A stretch of 42,483 nucleotides of DNA from Candidatus Omnitrophota bacterium (lineage in GTDB: Bacteria; Omnitrophota; Gorgyraeia; 2-02-FULL-51-18). The stretch spans positions 1-42,483 of the forward strand of contig JAJVIE010000007.1 in NCBI GenBank assembly GCA_022072175.1. The letters are read 5' to 3'. Positions within the stretch are counted from its first letter, which is position 1. Every line of letters starts with the position of its first letter. This document shows positions 29,813 to 36,857 of this stretch, in pieces. The position numbers and the translations under genes were made by a program. Under the pieces are notes generated by a model. That model ran no database searches. It saw nothing but the letters and a program-made list of their open reading frames with translations, and was not told the origin of the DNA.

Positions 29813-30529
29813 TTACAGGATTTGCCCTTGTGCAAACGGGTTCATCACAACACCAGAGCCATATCCGGTATAAGTACCGGTAAGGGTAATGGTGCCGGTT
29901 GCGGTGCTGTTTTTGTCTCCCGTAGTGCCAATCGCGCTACCCGTATAGATAGTGCGACCATCAGGATCAAGGGCAGCGACTACCGTAGAACCCGGGATAC
30001 CTGTGCCAGACAAGGCGGCTCCAAGGAAGAAGCCATCATAACCAGCAGGGCAAACAACAGATGCAGTACCGATAGTGGTAAAAGCAGTAGCAGTTACGGT
30101 GGCGGTTGCAGCGTGAGTATTCCGCACACCACACAGTTGTTTTCCGCTAGCCAGAGTTCCGACAATACCAGCAGCGGCCACAGCCACAGCCGTATCAGCA
30201 GCCACGGTAGCATTCGTTTTATAGACGACGCGACCAGACGTTTGAATCCAGCCATAAGTGCCAGAAGCCATCGGAGCCATCGCAACACCGAACGGGAAAC
30301 CTTGTCCGGCAGTCGACGGCAATAGAGCGCCGTTGAAAGAACCGTTCCACATAACGAGACTGCCTTTGACAATCGCATCAGCAGACTTGATGTACATGAA
30401 CTCACCAAGCCCCCAATACGGATCAACGGCAGTCACTTTCAGGCCAAGTACGTGGCGCTGAGTCGTATCCGGCGCAAACCAATCGTTAAACGGTTGGGTG
30501 CCGGCAGCAGTTCCAATTGCAGCAAACAT
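29813..30529 (-). CDS. Probable head decoration or head-fibre protein
   Basis: A 238-residue protein downstream of the major capsid gene, with strong ribosome site. The first 95 residues (DPYWGLGEFMYIKSADAIVKGSLVMWNG) form a beta-barrel-like domain common to phage capsid decoration proteins. The rest is a repetitive Ala/Thr/Gly strand region (ATATVTATAFTTIGTASVV). Late, high-level expression is likely. Confidence 0.68.
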   Translation of the reverse strand: MFAAIGTAAGTQPFNDWFAPDTTQRHVLGLKVTAVDPYWGLGEFMYIKSADAIVKGSLVMWNGSFNGALLPSTAGQGFPFGVAMAPMASGTYGWIQTSGRVVYKTNATVAADTAVAVAAAGIVGTLASGKQLCGVRNTHAATATVTATAFTTIGTASVVCPAGYDGFFLGAALSGTGIPGSTVVAALDPDGRTIYTGSAIGTTGDKNSTATGTITLTGTYTGYGSGVVMNPFAQGQIL

Positions 30530-30550
30530 AATTATCTCCTTTCTGTCCGA

Positions 30551-32418
30551 TTACTCGACGATTACACCCTGCATTTTCCTGTTTGACAACGTCAAATTCC
30601 CCATCCATAGTATGGGGATCACCGAGCCATCTTGGTTGATCGGGCGCTGATCTTCCAGCACTTCCATATCGGCGTCGCGGTGAACCACAAGCTCGATATA
30701 GTTAGTGTTGAGGAAGTAAGCGTGTGAAGACGGAATTCCACTATTGCCGTCGAAATAGACATCAGCGTTCTTGTACTTCAGCGAGACAAGCCCGCCGTTG
30801 GCGTTGCTGGCATCCATATAACGCTTGATGGAAGTCTGCGAAGCCTCGAAGTAACGGTAGTACGTGTTGTCCATCACGATCAGGTCGGGCTGGTCATCCG
30901 GGCCACGATCAAGGTTCAGCCACAACGGAAGCATCATGCTGTTCTCGATGGTCGTCGCGCTCGAAGTTACCGAGTTGGCCGAACAGTCAAAGATCGTGTT
31001 TTTCCAGAACGAGAACGAGGACGAGTTGATGCCACCCACGGTGCCGGTGCCAGCGTCGGCCACAAGGGCTTGCAGACCGTTGATCTGGTTGGTCGCGGTG
31101 CCGTCGCTGTACAGATCGGACGAGAACGAGTTGTTGAAGGTACGGATCGCGTTCTTCATCTTGGCCTTCGCCAGAGAGAAGATACGGGATTCGCCGCTGT
31201 TGATGCGCTGCTCACGACCGGAAGCAACCACGTTGACCGCAATCTGCCGCCATTGGTACTCTGCGGCGCTGATAACGTCGGATTGCTGGATATTCAGCAA
31301 GTCCCAGTCACTATCGAAAATGTTATCGTGCGGCTCTTTATCCGCACTTCTATGGGTCACCCCATAGTCCAGACTATATCTTCCCTTGCGGGCCGGGGGC
31401 TCGTGTCGCTTTACCGCCATGCCGCTTTCGCGGGTTAGGCTCCATGCGTTAGTCGTTACACCTTCCGCTGCTTTCGCAAGCGGCTTGGCTCGGTATTGAC
31501 TTAATGTTTGGGACAGTGTATCGTTGATAACATTAAGTGTTCCACCGAATTCACCCGGTTTTTCAATGGAGGCAACATGAGGAAGCGCAAAGACAGCGGC
31601 GTTGGTGCTAGGCCGTACCGCAAGAATGGTGCAATGTTCAACTGCATCATTTGCGGTGCTGAATTCTACCGGAAGGCTAGTTTTATAGCTCGCGGCATAA
31701 CCAAGACTTGCGGTAAATCCGAGTGCAAGAGCAAGGCTTTTAGCGGCGAAAACAATCCGGCTTGGGGACGAATCCCTACGCAAGAGAACAGAGACGCTGT
31801 TACCAATAGCAACTTGGCTAGACCGAAACGACCCGGCCCGCCCGCTGGATGGAAGCCCAGTCTTGAGCATAGGGCGGCTATTTCTGCCGCACTCAAAACC
31901 CGCTGGCTTCTTCACCGTGACAAGATGATCGCCGCACTCACGAAGCCGAAGCTTAGTGATAGCCCAAGACATAGGCGAGAATTCACTCCCTGGCAAAAGG
32001 CGAACTGGAAAGCAGCCTGTTGCGCTTGGTGTGAAACTACCGATGGTCTTGAGTTGGATCACATCATTCCTATCGTTGCTGGTGGCATTAACATCAAAGA
32101 AAACTCTCAAACCCTATGTCGTAAGTGCAATCTATGGAAAATGGCTTACGTTGATCGCCCTTACTACATTTCTATGTTGGCATCCAAAGCGGCTAGTTAG
32201 GCGCAAAACGCCAAGGTCAACCGTTGGTAAGTGCTGTTGGTCGTGTAATCAAGCGGGCAAACGATAGTCAGTCCGCCATCTTCGGTGCGGTAGTTCCCGC
32301 GCTTGTAGATGTGCTTGAGCAGGGCGTTGCGGTTGGAAAGGTTGTCTTTGACATCCTTCCGAACCTTACGGAAGGTCGAAGTGACCAGTTCCGTAAAAGT
32401 GCTGTTAGGCGAGGCCAT
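30551..32418 (-). CDS. Major capsid protein, split by a group I intron
   Basis: Exon 1 (32418-32220) encodes MASPNSTFTELVTSTFRK through TTNSTYQR. Exon 2 (31314-30551) begins SDWDLLNIQQSDVISAAEYQW. Joining them gives 199+764 bases = 321 codons, a continuous 320-residue protein with the Tyr codon split (T from exon 1, AT from exon 2). Unspliced, exon 1 stops seven codons into the intron. The protein forms the icosahedral shell with the scaffold encoded 18 bases upstream. GAAAGGAG precedes the start. Confidence 0.9.
31496..31524 (+). promoter_or_regulatory. Promoter for the antisense homing-endonuclease gene
   Basis: TTGACT (31496-31501), 17 bases, TATCGT (31519-31524) on the plus strand, 53 bases before the start at 31577. 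It begins with TTGACTTAA like the left-end promoter. Confidence 0.6.
31577..32200 (+). CDS. HNH homing endonuclease, antisense inside the intron
   Basis: A 207-residue protein from ATG 31577 after GGAGG. CIICGAEFY...C...C (23-50) is a zinc-knuckle-like DNA-binding start; residues 57-115 carry NUMOD3-like GENNPAWGR and SLEHRAAISAALKTRW elements; the HNH nuclease is CAWCETTDGLELDHIIPIVA (149-168) with CRKC (181-184). It should cut intronless capsid genes and so spread the intron. It lies on the opposite strand to the intron RNA, unlike most intron endonuclease genes, and has its own promoter. Confidence 0.9.
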   Translation: MRKRKDSGVGARPYRKNGAMFNCIICGAEFYRKASFIARGITKTCGKSECKSKAFSGENNPAWGRIPTQENRDAVTNSNLARPKRPGPPAGWKPSLEHRAAISAALKTRWLLHRDKMIAALTKPKLSDSPRHRREFTPWQKANWKAACCAWCETTDGLELDHIIPIVAGGINIKENSQTLCRKCNLWKMAYVDRPYYISMLASKAAS

Positions 32419-32436
32419 AATTGGCTCCTTTCAGAG

Positions 32437-33492
32437 TTAATGAGTACGTGCTTTGATTTCGCGCATTGCTTCTTTCATTGCGCTATCCAAGTCCCTCATC
32501 GTTCCTTTCGGCTGCTCTGTAGGAGTCCTACGGGTGTCACGATTGCGGATATTCGTTGATGCTGCCTTCTTTGCCGCTTCTGCCTGCTCTCTCGCCTTTT
32601 TGTCGGCTTCCGCTTTGGCTTCTGTCTGAATCCTTGCGGTTTCCTTGGCGCGAGTGCCGGGATTTGCCCATACCGCCCGATCATAAGCATCCTGCAACGG
32701 CAAACCAGCCTTAAGCATCACAATGATGTCGTCGGCCACTTCGTCAAAGTAGGGATGCGCCGGATCGGACGCAAAGGTATTCACTTCCTGACTGATGCGG
32801 GTACGCTCGGCGTTGAGTTGTTGTTCACTGCCGGAGTGGATAACCTGCTTCAGTTGATGCAATTCATCTTGTAGTTGTGCCAAGCGCGGATCGACGGATT
32901 GCTGTCCACCCTGCGTCTGTTGGCGCAGGCTTTGGTCGATACCGTACTGTTTTGCGATGTAATCTAGGTACTGCGCCTTCTGTGAAGGCGGCGATACGGA
33001 AAGCTTGTAATGCGCGTTCAGGAGGGTTTGAACCGCTCTCGGCGCATCAATGCCCTGCGCTTGGATAAGCGCCATATAAGGCGTAACGGCATCCCGCATT
33101 GCCTTCCCATATACCGCATCACCTTTGTACTGTTCGAGTCCGTCAAGCATTTGCTTCTCGCGGACTTCCCAATAGTCCTGCACTTCCTTGGGAGTTTTGC
33201 CCCAATGTTCGTGCATTTCCTTGGGCCATGTCTTTGGGGCTGGCTTTCCTTCAATCGCGGCCTTGGCCGCATCGTCTGCGGCAGCGCCATCTTTTGGCGG
33301 TTCAGTTGCCTGCTCAGTATCAGCAGGTTCCGTGATTTCGTCTGCACTCGCACCTTCAGCATCGTCGGTCGCCTCCCTCGTTGATTCAGGAAACAGGTCG
33401 CCAGCCAAGTCGTTTGACGCTTGATCTATGTCAAATCCACCCGCATCGCCTGCATCTTGGCTGCTGTCAGCAACCACTGTTTCCGGATCCAT
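32437..33492 (-). CDS. Scaffolding protein
   Basis: A 351-residue acidic protein, disordered in the first 80 residues (Asp, Glu, Ala, Thr), with a central helical part (TWPKEMHEHWGKTPKEVQDYWEVREKQM) and a C-terminal basic coiled coil (AKAEADKKAREQAEAAKKAAS, then AMKEAMREIKART). Composition, length and place directly before the capsid gene are those of a podovirus scaffold that guides shell assembly and is then removed. Confidence 0.85.
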   Translation of the reverse strand: MDPETVVADSSQDAGDAGGFDIDQASNDLAGDLFPESTREATDDAEGASADEITEPADTEQATEPPKDGAAADDAAKAAIEGKPAPKTWPKEMHEHWGKTPKEVQDYWEVREKQMLDGLEQYKGDAVYGKAMRDAVTPYMALIQAQGIDAPRAVQTLLNAHYKLSVSPPSQKAQYLDYIAKQYGIDQSLRQQTQGGQQSVDPRLAQLQDELHQLKQVIHSGSEQQLNAERTRISQEVNTFASDPAHPYFDEVADDIIVMLKAGLPLQDAYDRAVWANPGTRAKETARIQTEAKAEADKKAREQAEAAKKAASTNIRNRDTRRTPTEQPKGTMRDLDSAMKEAMREIKARTH

Positions 33493-33509
33493 GCTTCCTC
33501 CTAAAGTTA

Positions 33510-33521
33510 GTTAGTGCTTAC
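33510..33521 (-). promoter_or_regulatory. GTAAGCAC motif before the scaffold-capsid genes
   Basis: Minus strand GTAAGCACTAAC, 18 bases before the scaffold start, related to copies at 778, 39755, 41751, 42340, 42364 and 42406. Confidence 0.5.
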
Positions 33522-33526
33522 TTAGA

Positions 33527-33940
33527 CTAAGCCCTTGTTACAGCAATGTCAAGATGCTCCACTTCTGCGGCCAATTTCTCTCTTTTTGGCGCTGGCATTT
33601 CGTAGATCGTCTTTTCTACGTGTTCATCCACTTTCTTCTCAAGCTCTGCGTCCTCTCTGGCGATCCGCTTGGTCTGCTCGTCCTTGAGGCTAGGCTCGTA
33701 ATCCACGCAGTTAGATGCTTTCATATCCTCTCTCCGCTGCGTCTTTGACGTTATCCATCGCCCGGTCGTTGGCGACTCATAAGATGGGAAATTCGTCGCG
33801 TCAATGCTGAACATGACGGGCGAGATTATCCGCTTTGCTGCACCGCCGCATTCGCATGTCTGCGGATGGTCTAGTTCGGCCAGCTTCAGGTAGCGGTCGA
33901 ACTTATGGCCTTTCTCGCACAGGTGTTCATATACAGGCAT
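33527..33940 (-). CDS. FmdB-type zinc-ribbon protein
   Basis: A 137-residue protein whose first 45 residues match FmdB-family zinc ribbons: PVYEHLCEKGHKFDRYLKL then TCECGGAAKRIISP. The rest is a charged helix. In phages such proteins lie in the head gene cluster; their role is unknown, possibly a structural or assembly cofactor. Confidence 0.78.
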   Translation of the reverse strand: MPVYEHLCEKGHKFDRYLKLAELDHPQTCECGGAAKRIISPVMFSIDATNFPSYESPTTGRWITSKTQRREDMKASNCVDYEPSLKDEQTKRIAREDAELEKKVDEHVEKTIYEMPAPKREKLAAEVEHLDIAVTRA

Positions 33941-33950
33941 GGTTCTTTCC

Positions 33951-34370
33951 TTACGCCGCCATCAACATCAGCAGCATTTCCTCGTCTTCCAGAGACTCCA
34001 TCTGCTCCTGCCAGAGTGCCAGTAGGGCAGATACCCTTGCCGCGTCCCGTTCCAATGCGGCCCAATCAATGATGCTGGCTGGTGGTATCGTTGCCGGTTT
34101 GACGCCAGCGACGATATGCGGCCTGACGATCTTCGCAGCTTGCTTCTTGACTTGCTGCGGCGCAGTTGCGGTGATGCCTTCGTACATCTCGCGCATCGTG
34201 CGTTCAACAACGTCATCAATGCGAACGTGTGGTTTCTGCTTGTGTATCCTTATCGGGTATCCTGCTCCGGCAAGGATTTCTTCAGCCGCAGACTGTATAA
34301 CGCCCCACGAGTTGCCCCACGCAGACGCCCACGATTTGCCCCATGCGGAAGCCACTAGACTGGCCCCCAT
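33951..34370 (-). CDS. Head-region protein with Trp-Gly-Ser repeats
   Basis: A 139-residue protein. The start has repeated W-G units (SAWGKSWASAWGNSWGVI), a pattern seen in proteins near podovirus and siphovirus head genes. The rest is helical, ending in a Leu/Glu-rich tail. It overlaps the previous gene by 16 bases. Function unknown. Confidence 0.6.
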   Translation of the reverse strand: MGASLVASAWGKSWASAWGNSWGVIQSAAEEILAGAGYPIRIHKQKPHVRIDDVVERTMREMYEGITATAPQQVKKQAAKIVRPHIVAGVKPATIPPASIIDWAALERDAARVSALLALWQEQMESLEDEEMLLMLMAA

Positions 34371-34849
34371 GGATCGGCTTCGGTTCCCGCGCCGTCCACA
34401 ACAAGGTCATTCACTTCCTTGATATTTGCCGCAATCGGATCAGCCCATGCCCCTGCTAAGATGTCCGCAACGGTAATGTCGTTCAGCGCCGCAATCGCCG
34501 CACCATTGGCCGCGATCCCGGCATTGTCCGGTGCGGTGTAGCTGGCCGTCGGCAACACGTCATCCACGGATCGCGCCTCGACCAGCAGCACCATATCCGC
34601 CGGGTCGGCCGCCGCGCCGGAGATGTGCAGCGCCAGATCGCCCAGTGTGTCGGTGTGGCTCGCCGTCAGCGCGAGGCTGTACCAGCCATTCCCGCGCTCG
34701 GTCACGGTCGGGGAGATCGAAGCGAAGGCCCCGCCGTCCTTGCTGGCGGTAATCGTCAGCGTCAGCCCTGCCTTGCCCGTCACATGGTCTGTCGAATCGA
34801 CCATCAGCACCATGACGTTCTTGGCCGTCGATTGCTTGGCCTTACGCAT
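34355..34849 (-). CDS. Virion protein with Ig-like/BppU-like domain
   Basis: A 164-residue protein from ATG 34849. VMVLMVDSTDHVTGKAGLTLTITASKDGGAFASISPTV, then GNGWYSLALTASHTDTLGDLALHISG, is a recurrent phage module of one beta-sandwich domain found in baseplate, neck and head-fibre proteins. The remainder (NAGIAANGAAIAALNDITVADILAGAW) is a linker-like helix seen after that domain. Part of a four-gene, GC-rich structural block. Confidence 0.75.
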   Translation of the reverse strand: MRKAKQSTAKNVMVLMVDSTDHVTGKAGLTLTITASKDGGAFASISPTVTERGNGWYSLALTASHTDTLGDLALHISGAAADPADMVLLVEARSVDDVLPTASYTAPDNAGIAANGAAIAALNDITVADILAGAWADPIAANIKEVNDLVVDGAGTEADPWGPV

Positions 34850-36044
34850 TGACGACTCGCCCACGGCTATAGGTATTGCCGCCGCCACTCACTACCAGCG
34901 TGCCCTCATAATCGGTGCCGTTCGGCCCGTAGAATTCACCATCGCGCACGTCGGCCTCGGCCGGATAGACCGGGCCATCCACCGTGAAGGTGATGGCGTG
35001 ACGCATCCTGCCCAGGCTGCCTGCGTTCTTGTAGGTGATGGCGATCCCCTCGCCCTCGCGCAGCACGATGTCCAGTTCATTCGGGTAGGGCTTCGCCTGT
35101 CGGAAGAAGGGGAGATCACTCGTCAGGTTCGCCAGCCCCGGCCCGGTGCCGTAGCCGACAGAAATTTGCCATTGTTCGTGAGGCACGGAAATCAACGCCC
35201 CATGCTTGGCACCGCGCATCAGGATTTTTGCGTTTCGCTTCGCTACGATTGTTCCGATGCTGGCGGTTGAATCCAACGGGACTGGCGTCAGCGTGTCGCC
35301 GTCGCCGATGCCGTCGATGGGCTCCAGCGCAATCTGCGGGATGACACCCGTGCCAATCTCGCGGTAAGCCAGAGACACAACCTCCAGCACCACGCCCGAG
35401 CCGCTGCCGTTGAGCAGGGAAAACAGCGGAAGCACGGCGGGCGTCACCGGGAAGGTGTAGGTGTGGCAGGCCCCGGTCGCCGCCACCCGCACGGTGAGCG
35501 TGACCATGAAGCGATAGACCAGCCCGGTCAAGTTGTTCAGGCTCACGGCAATGCCCTCGCCTTCGCGCAGGGTCATGCGCTGGCGTTCGGCGGTCGTGGC
35601 GTCCTGCCGGTGCAGTCTCTGCGCCCATGGGGTTGCCGCGAAGCCGTAGCCGAGGGTTCGAGTATCGTTGGCCAATGGGATGGCGCGAGCGCCATCCCAT
35701 TGCGATCCGCTGGTCGTCACCGTCGCCGGGCGGCGCGCCAGTACCACCTGAGACGGCAGCGCGGCGTTGTTGCTGTCCAGCTTCATGGCCGCGATGGCGT
35801 CGCCGGTGCCAGTGTGGGCGGTGATGCGGTACAGGTCGTAGTTGCCCGGCGTCGTGGTCGTCTGCGCCATCAGCGGCATGACCTCGGCACGCCGCACGCG
35901 CACGGTCTTGCCGCTGCCGGTCGGGTTGAACAAGGCCAGCGGGGCGACGTGTTCGAGGTACGGATGGCCGGTGACTGCCGTGTTTGGCAGTTCCTGAGAA
36001 AACAGACGCCGGTCGTCGGCGTCCTGTACGGTGAAGGTATCCAC
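34842..36044 (-). CDS. Structural beta-repeat protein
   Basis: A 400-residue protein with two related halves, each with ALFNPTGSGKTVRVRRAEVMPL or VVLEVVSLAYREIG-like strands and a LREGEGIAVSLNNL or LREGEGIAITYKNA motif. This suggests an internal duplication of a beta-sandwich domain. The GSGKT string is part of a strand-turn and not a nucleotide site. Likely a minor capsid or head-fibre protein. Confidence 0.65.
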   Translation of the reverse strand: MDTFTVQDADDRRLFSQELPNTAVTGHPYLEHVAPLALFNPTGSGKTVRVRRAEVMPLMAQTTTTPGNYDLYRITAHTGTGDAIAAMKLDSNNAALPSQVVLARRPATVTTSGSQWDGARAIPLANDTRTLGYGFAATPWAQRLHRQDATTAERQRMTLREGEGIAVSLNNLTGLVYRFMVTLTVRVAATGACHTYTFPVTPAVLPLFSLLNGSGSGVVLEVVSLAYREIGTGVIPQIALEPIDGIGDGDTLTPVPLDSTASIGTIVAKRNAKILMRGAKHGALISVPHEQWQISVGYGTGPGLANLTSDLPFFRQAKPYPNELDIVLREGEGIAITYKNAGSLGRMRHAITFTVDGPVYPAEADVRDGEFYGPNGTDYEGTLVVSGGGNTYSRGRVVNA

Positions 36045-36047
36045 CGT

Positions 36048-36563
36048 TTATTCCTTGGTGAAGTCCTGATAGCTGTGCAGCAGTCCGGCCGCGCCGGAGA
36101 CGTTGTAGACCATGTTCATCTGGTTCTGCCGCAACGTGATCGGCTGCACGTCGCTGTGCGGAATCCAGTCGTAGATGACGTTGAGCGGGATCAGGCATTC
36201 CAGTTCGTCGCTGGTGGCGGCAGATACCGCCGCCTCGTCGCTCGACCATATCCATGCGTTCAGGGTGTTGGCCGTCCCACCGATGGTGCCGGCGTGACCG
36301 TAAGTGGCCGTCGTCGGGGCTGTATTGGTCGAGTCCATCGAAACGGGGGTGACGGCTGTCGGGGCGGTGAGAGAGCCTGAACCGGTGTAGAGTCGATGTT
36401 CCATGGCACACACGACGCCGGTCACGGCGGCGGTCTGCGCGTTCGACAGGCCGACGCGGCGAATCTTGAGGATTTCCGTCGCGTGCCCGTTGAGGATGGC
36501 GTGCATGTTCTTTGTCGCGGCGAAGGCCACGCCAGCGCAATAGGTGCGGAATGTCTGTGCCAT
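36048..36563 (-). CDS. Hypothetical structural protein
   Basis: A 171-residue protein, three bases from its neighbour. Ala/Thr-rich (AVTGVVCAMEHRLYTGSGSLTAPTAVTPV) with beta character and a C-terminal QNQMNMVYNVSGAAGLLHSYQDFTK. Probably a component of the same assembly as the 400-residue protein. Confidence 0.6.
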   Translation of the reverse strand: MAQTFRTYCAGVAFAATKNMHAILNGHATEILKIRRVGLSNAQTAAVTGVVCAMEHRLYTGSGSLTAPTAVTPVSMDSTNTAPTTATYGHAGTIGGTANTLNAWIWSSDEAAVSAATSDELECLIPLNVIYDWIPHSDVQPITLRQNQMNMVYNVSGAAGLLHSYQDFTKE

Positions 36564-36566
36564 CTG

Positions 36567-36857
36567 TCAGGCTCCTACGATGATTTTTCCGGTGCCGGGC
36601 GTGGAAGCAAACACGGTCGCCTCGCGCTCCAGCGGTTTGGGGATAGGGCGGCGCACGATCTGGTTCGACTCCAGCGCCTTGATGCTGCGGCCGACTTCCT
36701 CGCGCCGGTCGCCCGGTGCCATGCCAGAGTGCCGTTGGCGCTGGATCATCAGCGTGTGCTGGCGGATGCGCTCGACCTGGGCGGCGTCGAGGACGACGGG
36801 CGAGTCGATCAGCCAGCGGCCGAGGTGCGGTTCGTAGTGGGTGCGGATGGAGGTCAT
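36567..36857 (-). CDS. Hypothetical protein between portal and structural block
   Basis: A 96-residue basic protein (GRSIKALESNQIVRRPIPKP) with a predicted helix VVLDAAQVERIRQHTLMIQRQR. It overlaps the portal stop by four bases. Not recognised. Confidence 0.55.
   Translation of the reverse strand: MTSIRTHYEPHLGRWLIDSPVVLDAAQVERIRQHTLMIQRQRHSGMAPGDRREEVGRSIKALESNQIVRRPIPKPLEREATVFASTPGTGKIIVGA

Larger units (their letters stand above)
31315..32219 (-). other. Group I intron in the capsid gene
   Basis: A 905-base insertion that keeps the capsid frame when removed. The 5' exon ends in T and the intron ends in G, as group I introns require. Near the 3' end the minus strand holds GACTA (in ACGACTAACG) and AAGATATAGTC, the classic paired P7 strands of group I introns, with strong hairpins between and after (ATGGGGTGACCCAT, GTGCGG...CCGCAC). 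I could not identify P1 with confidence, so the exact splice sites are predicted from the protein. Confidence 0.85.

Noticed and set aside
30551-32110. One uninterrupted 519-residue capsid-region ORF
   Set aside because: Its N-terminal part is the antisense of the HNH gene and intron; the true capsid start is the exon at 32418-32220.
35926-35950. GSGKT string in the 400-residue structural protein as an ATPase site
   Set aside because: It is followed by VRVRR strand residues with no Walker B or other ATPase motifs, and the protein has internal beta repeats.
34842-36540. 474-residue Arg/His-rich ORF overlapping the structural block on the same strand
   Set aside because: Frame-shifted shadow of three well-formed genes in GC-rich DNA.
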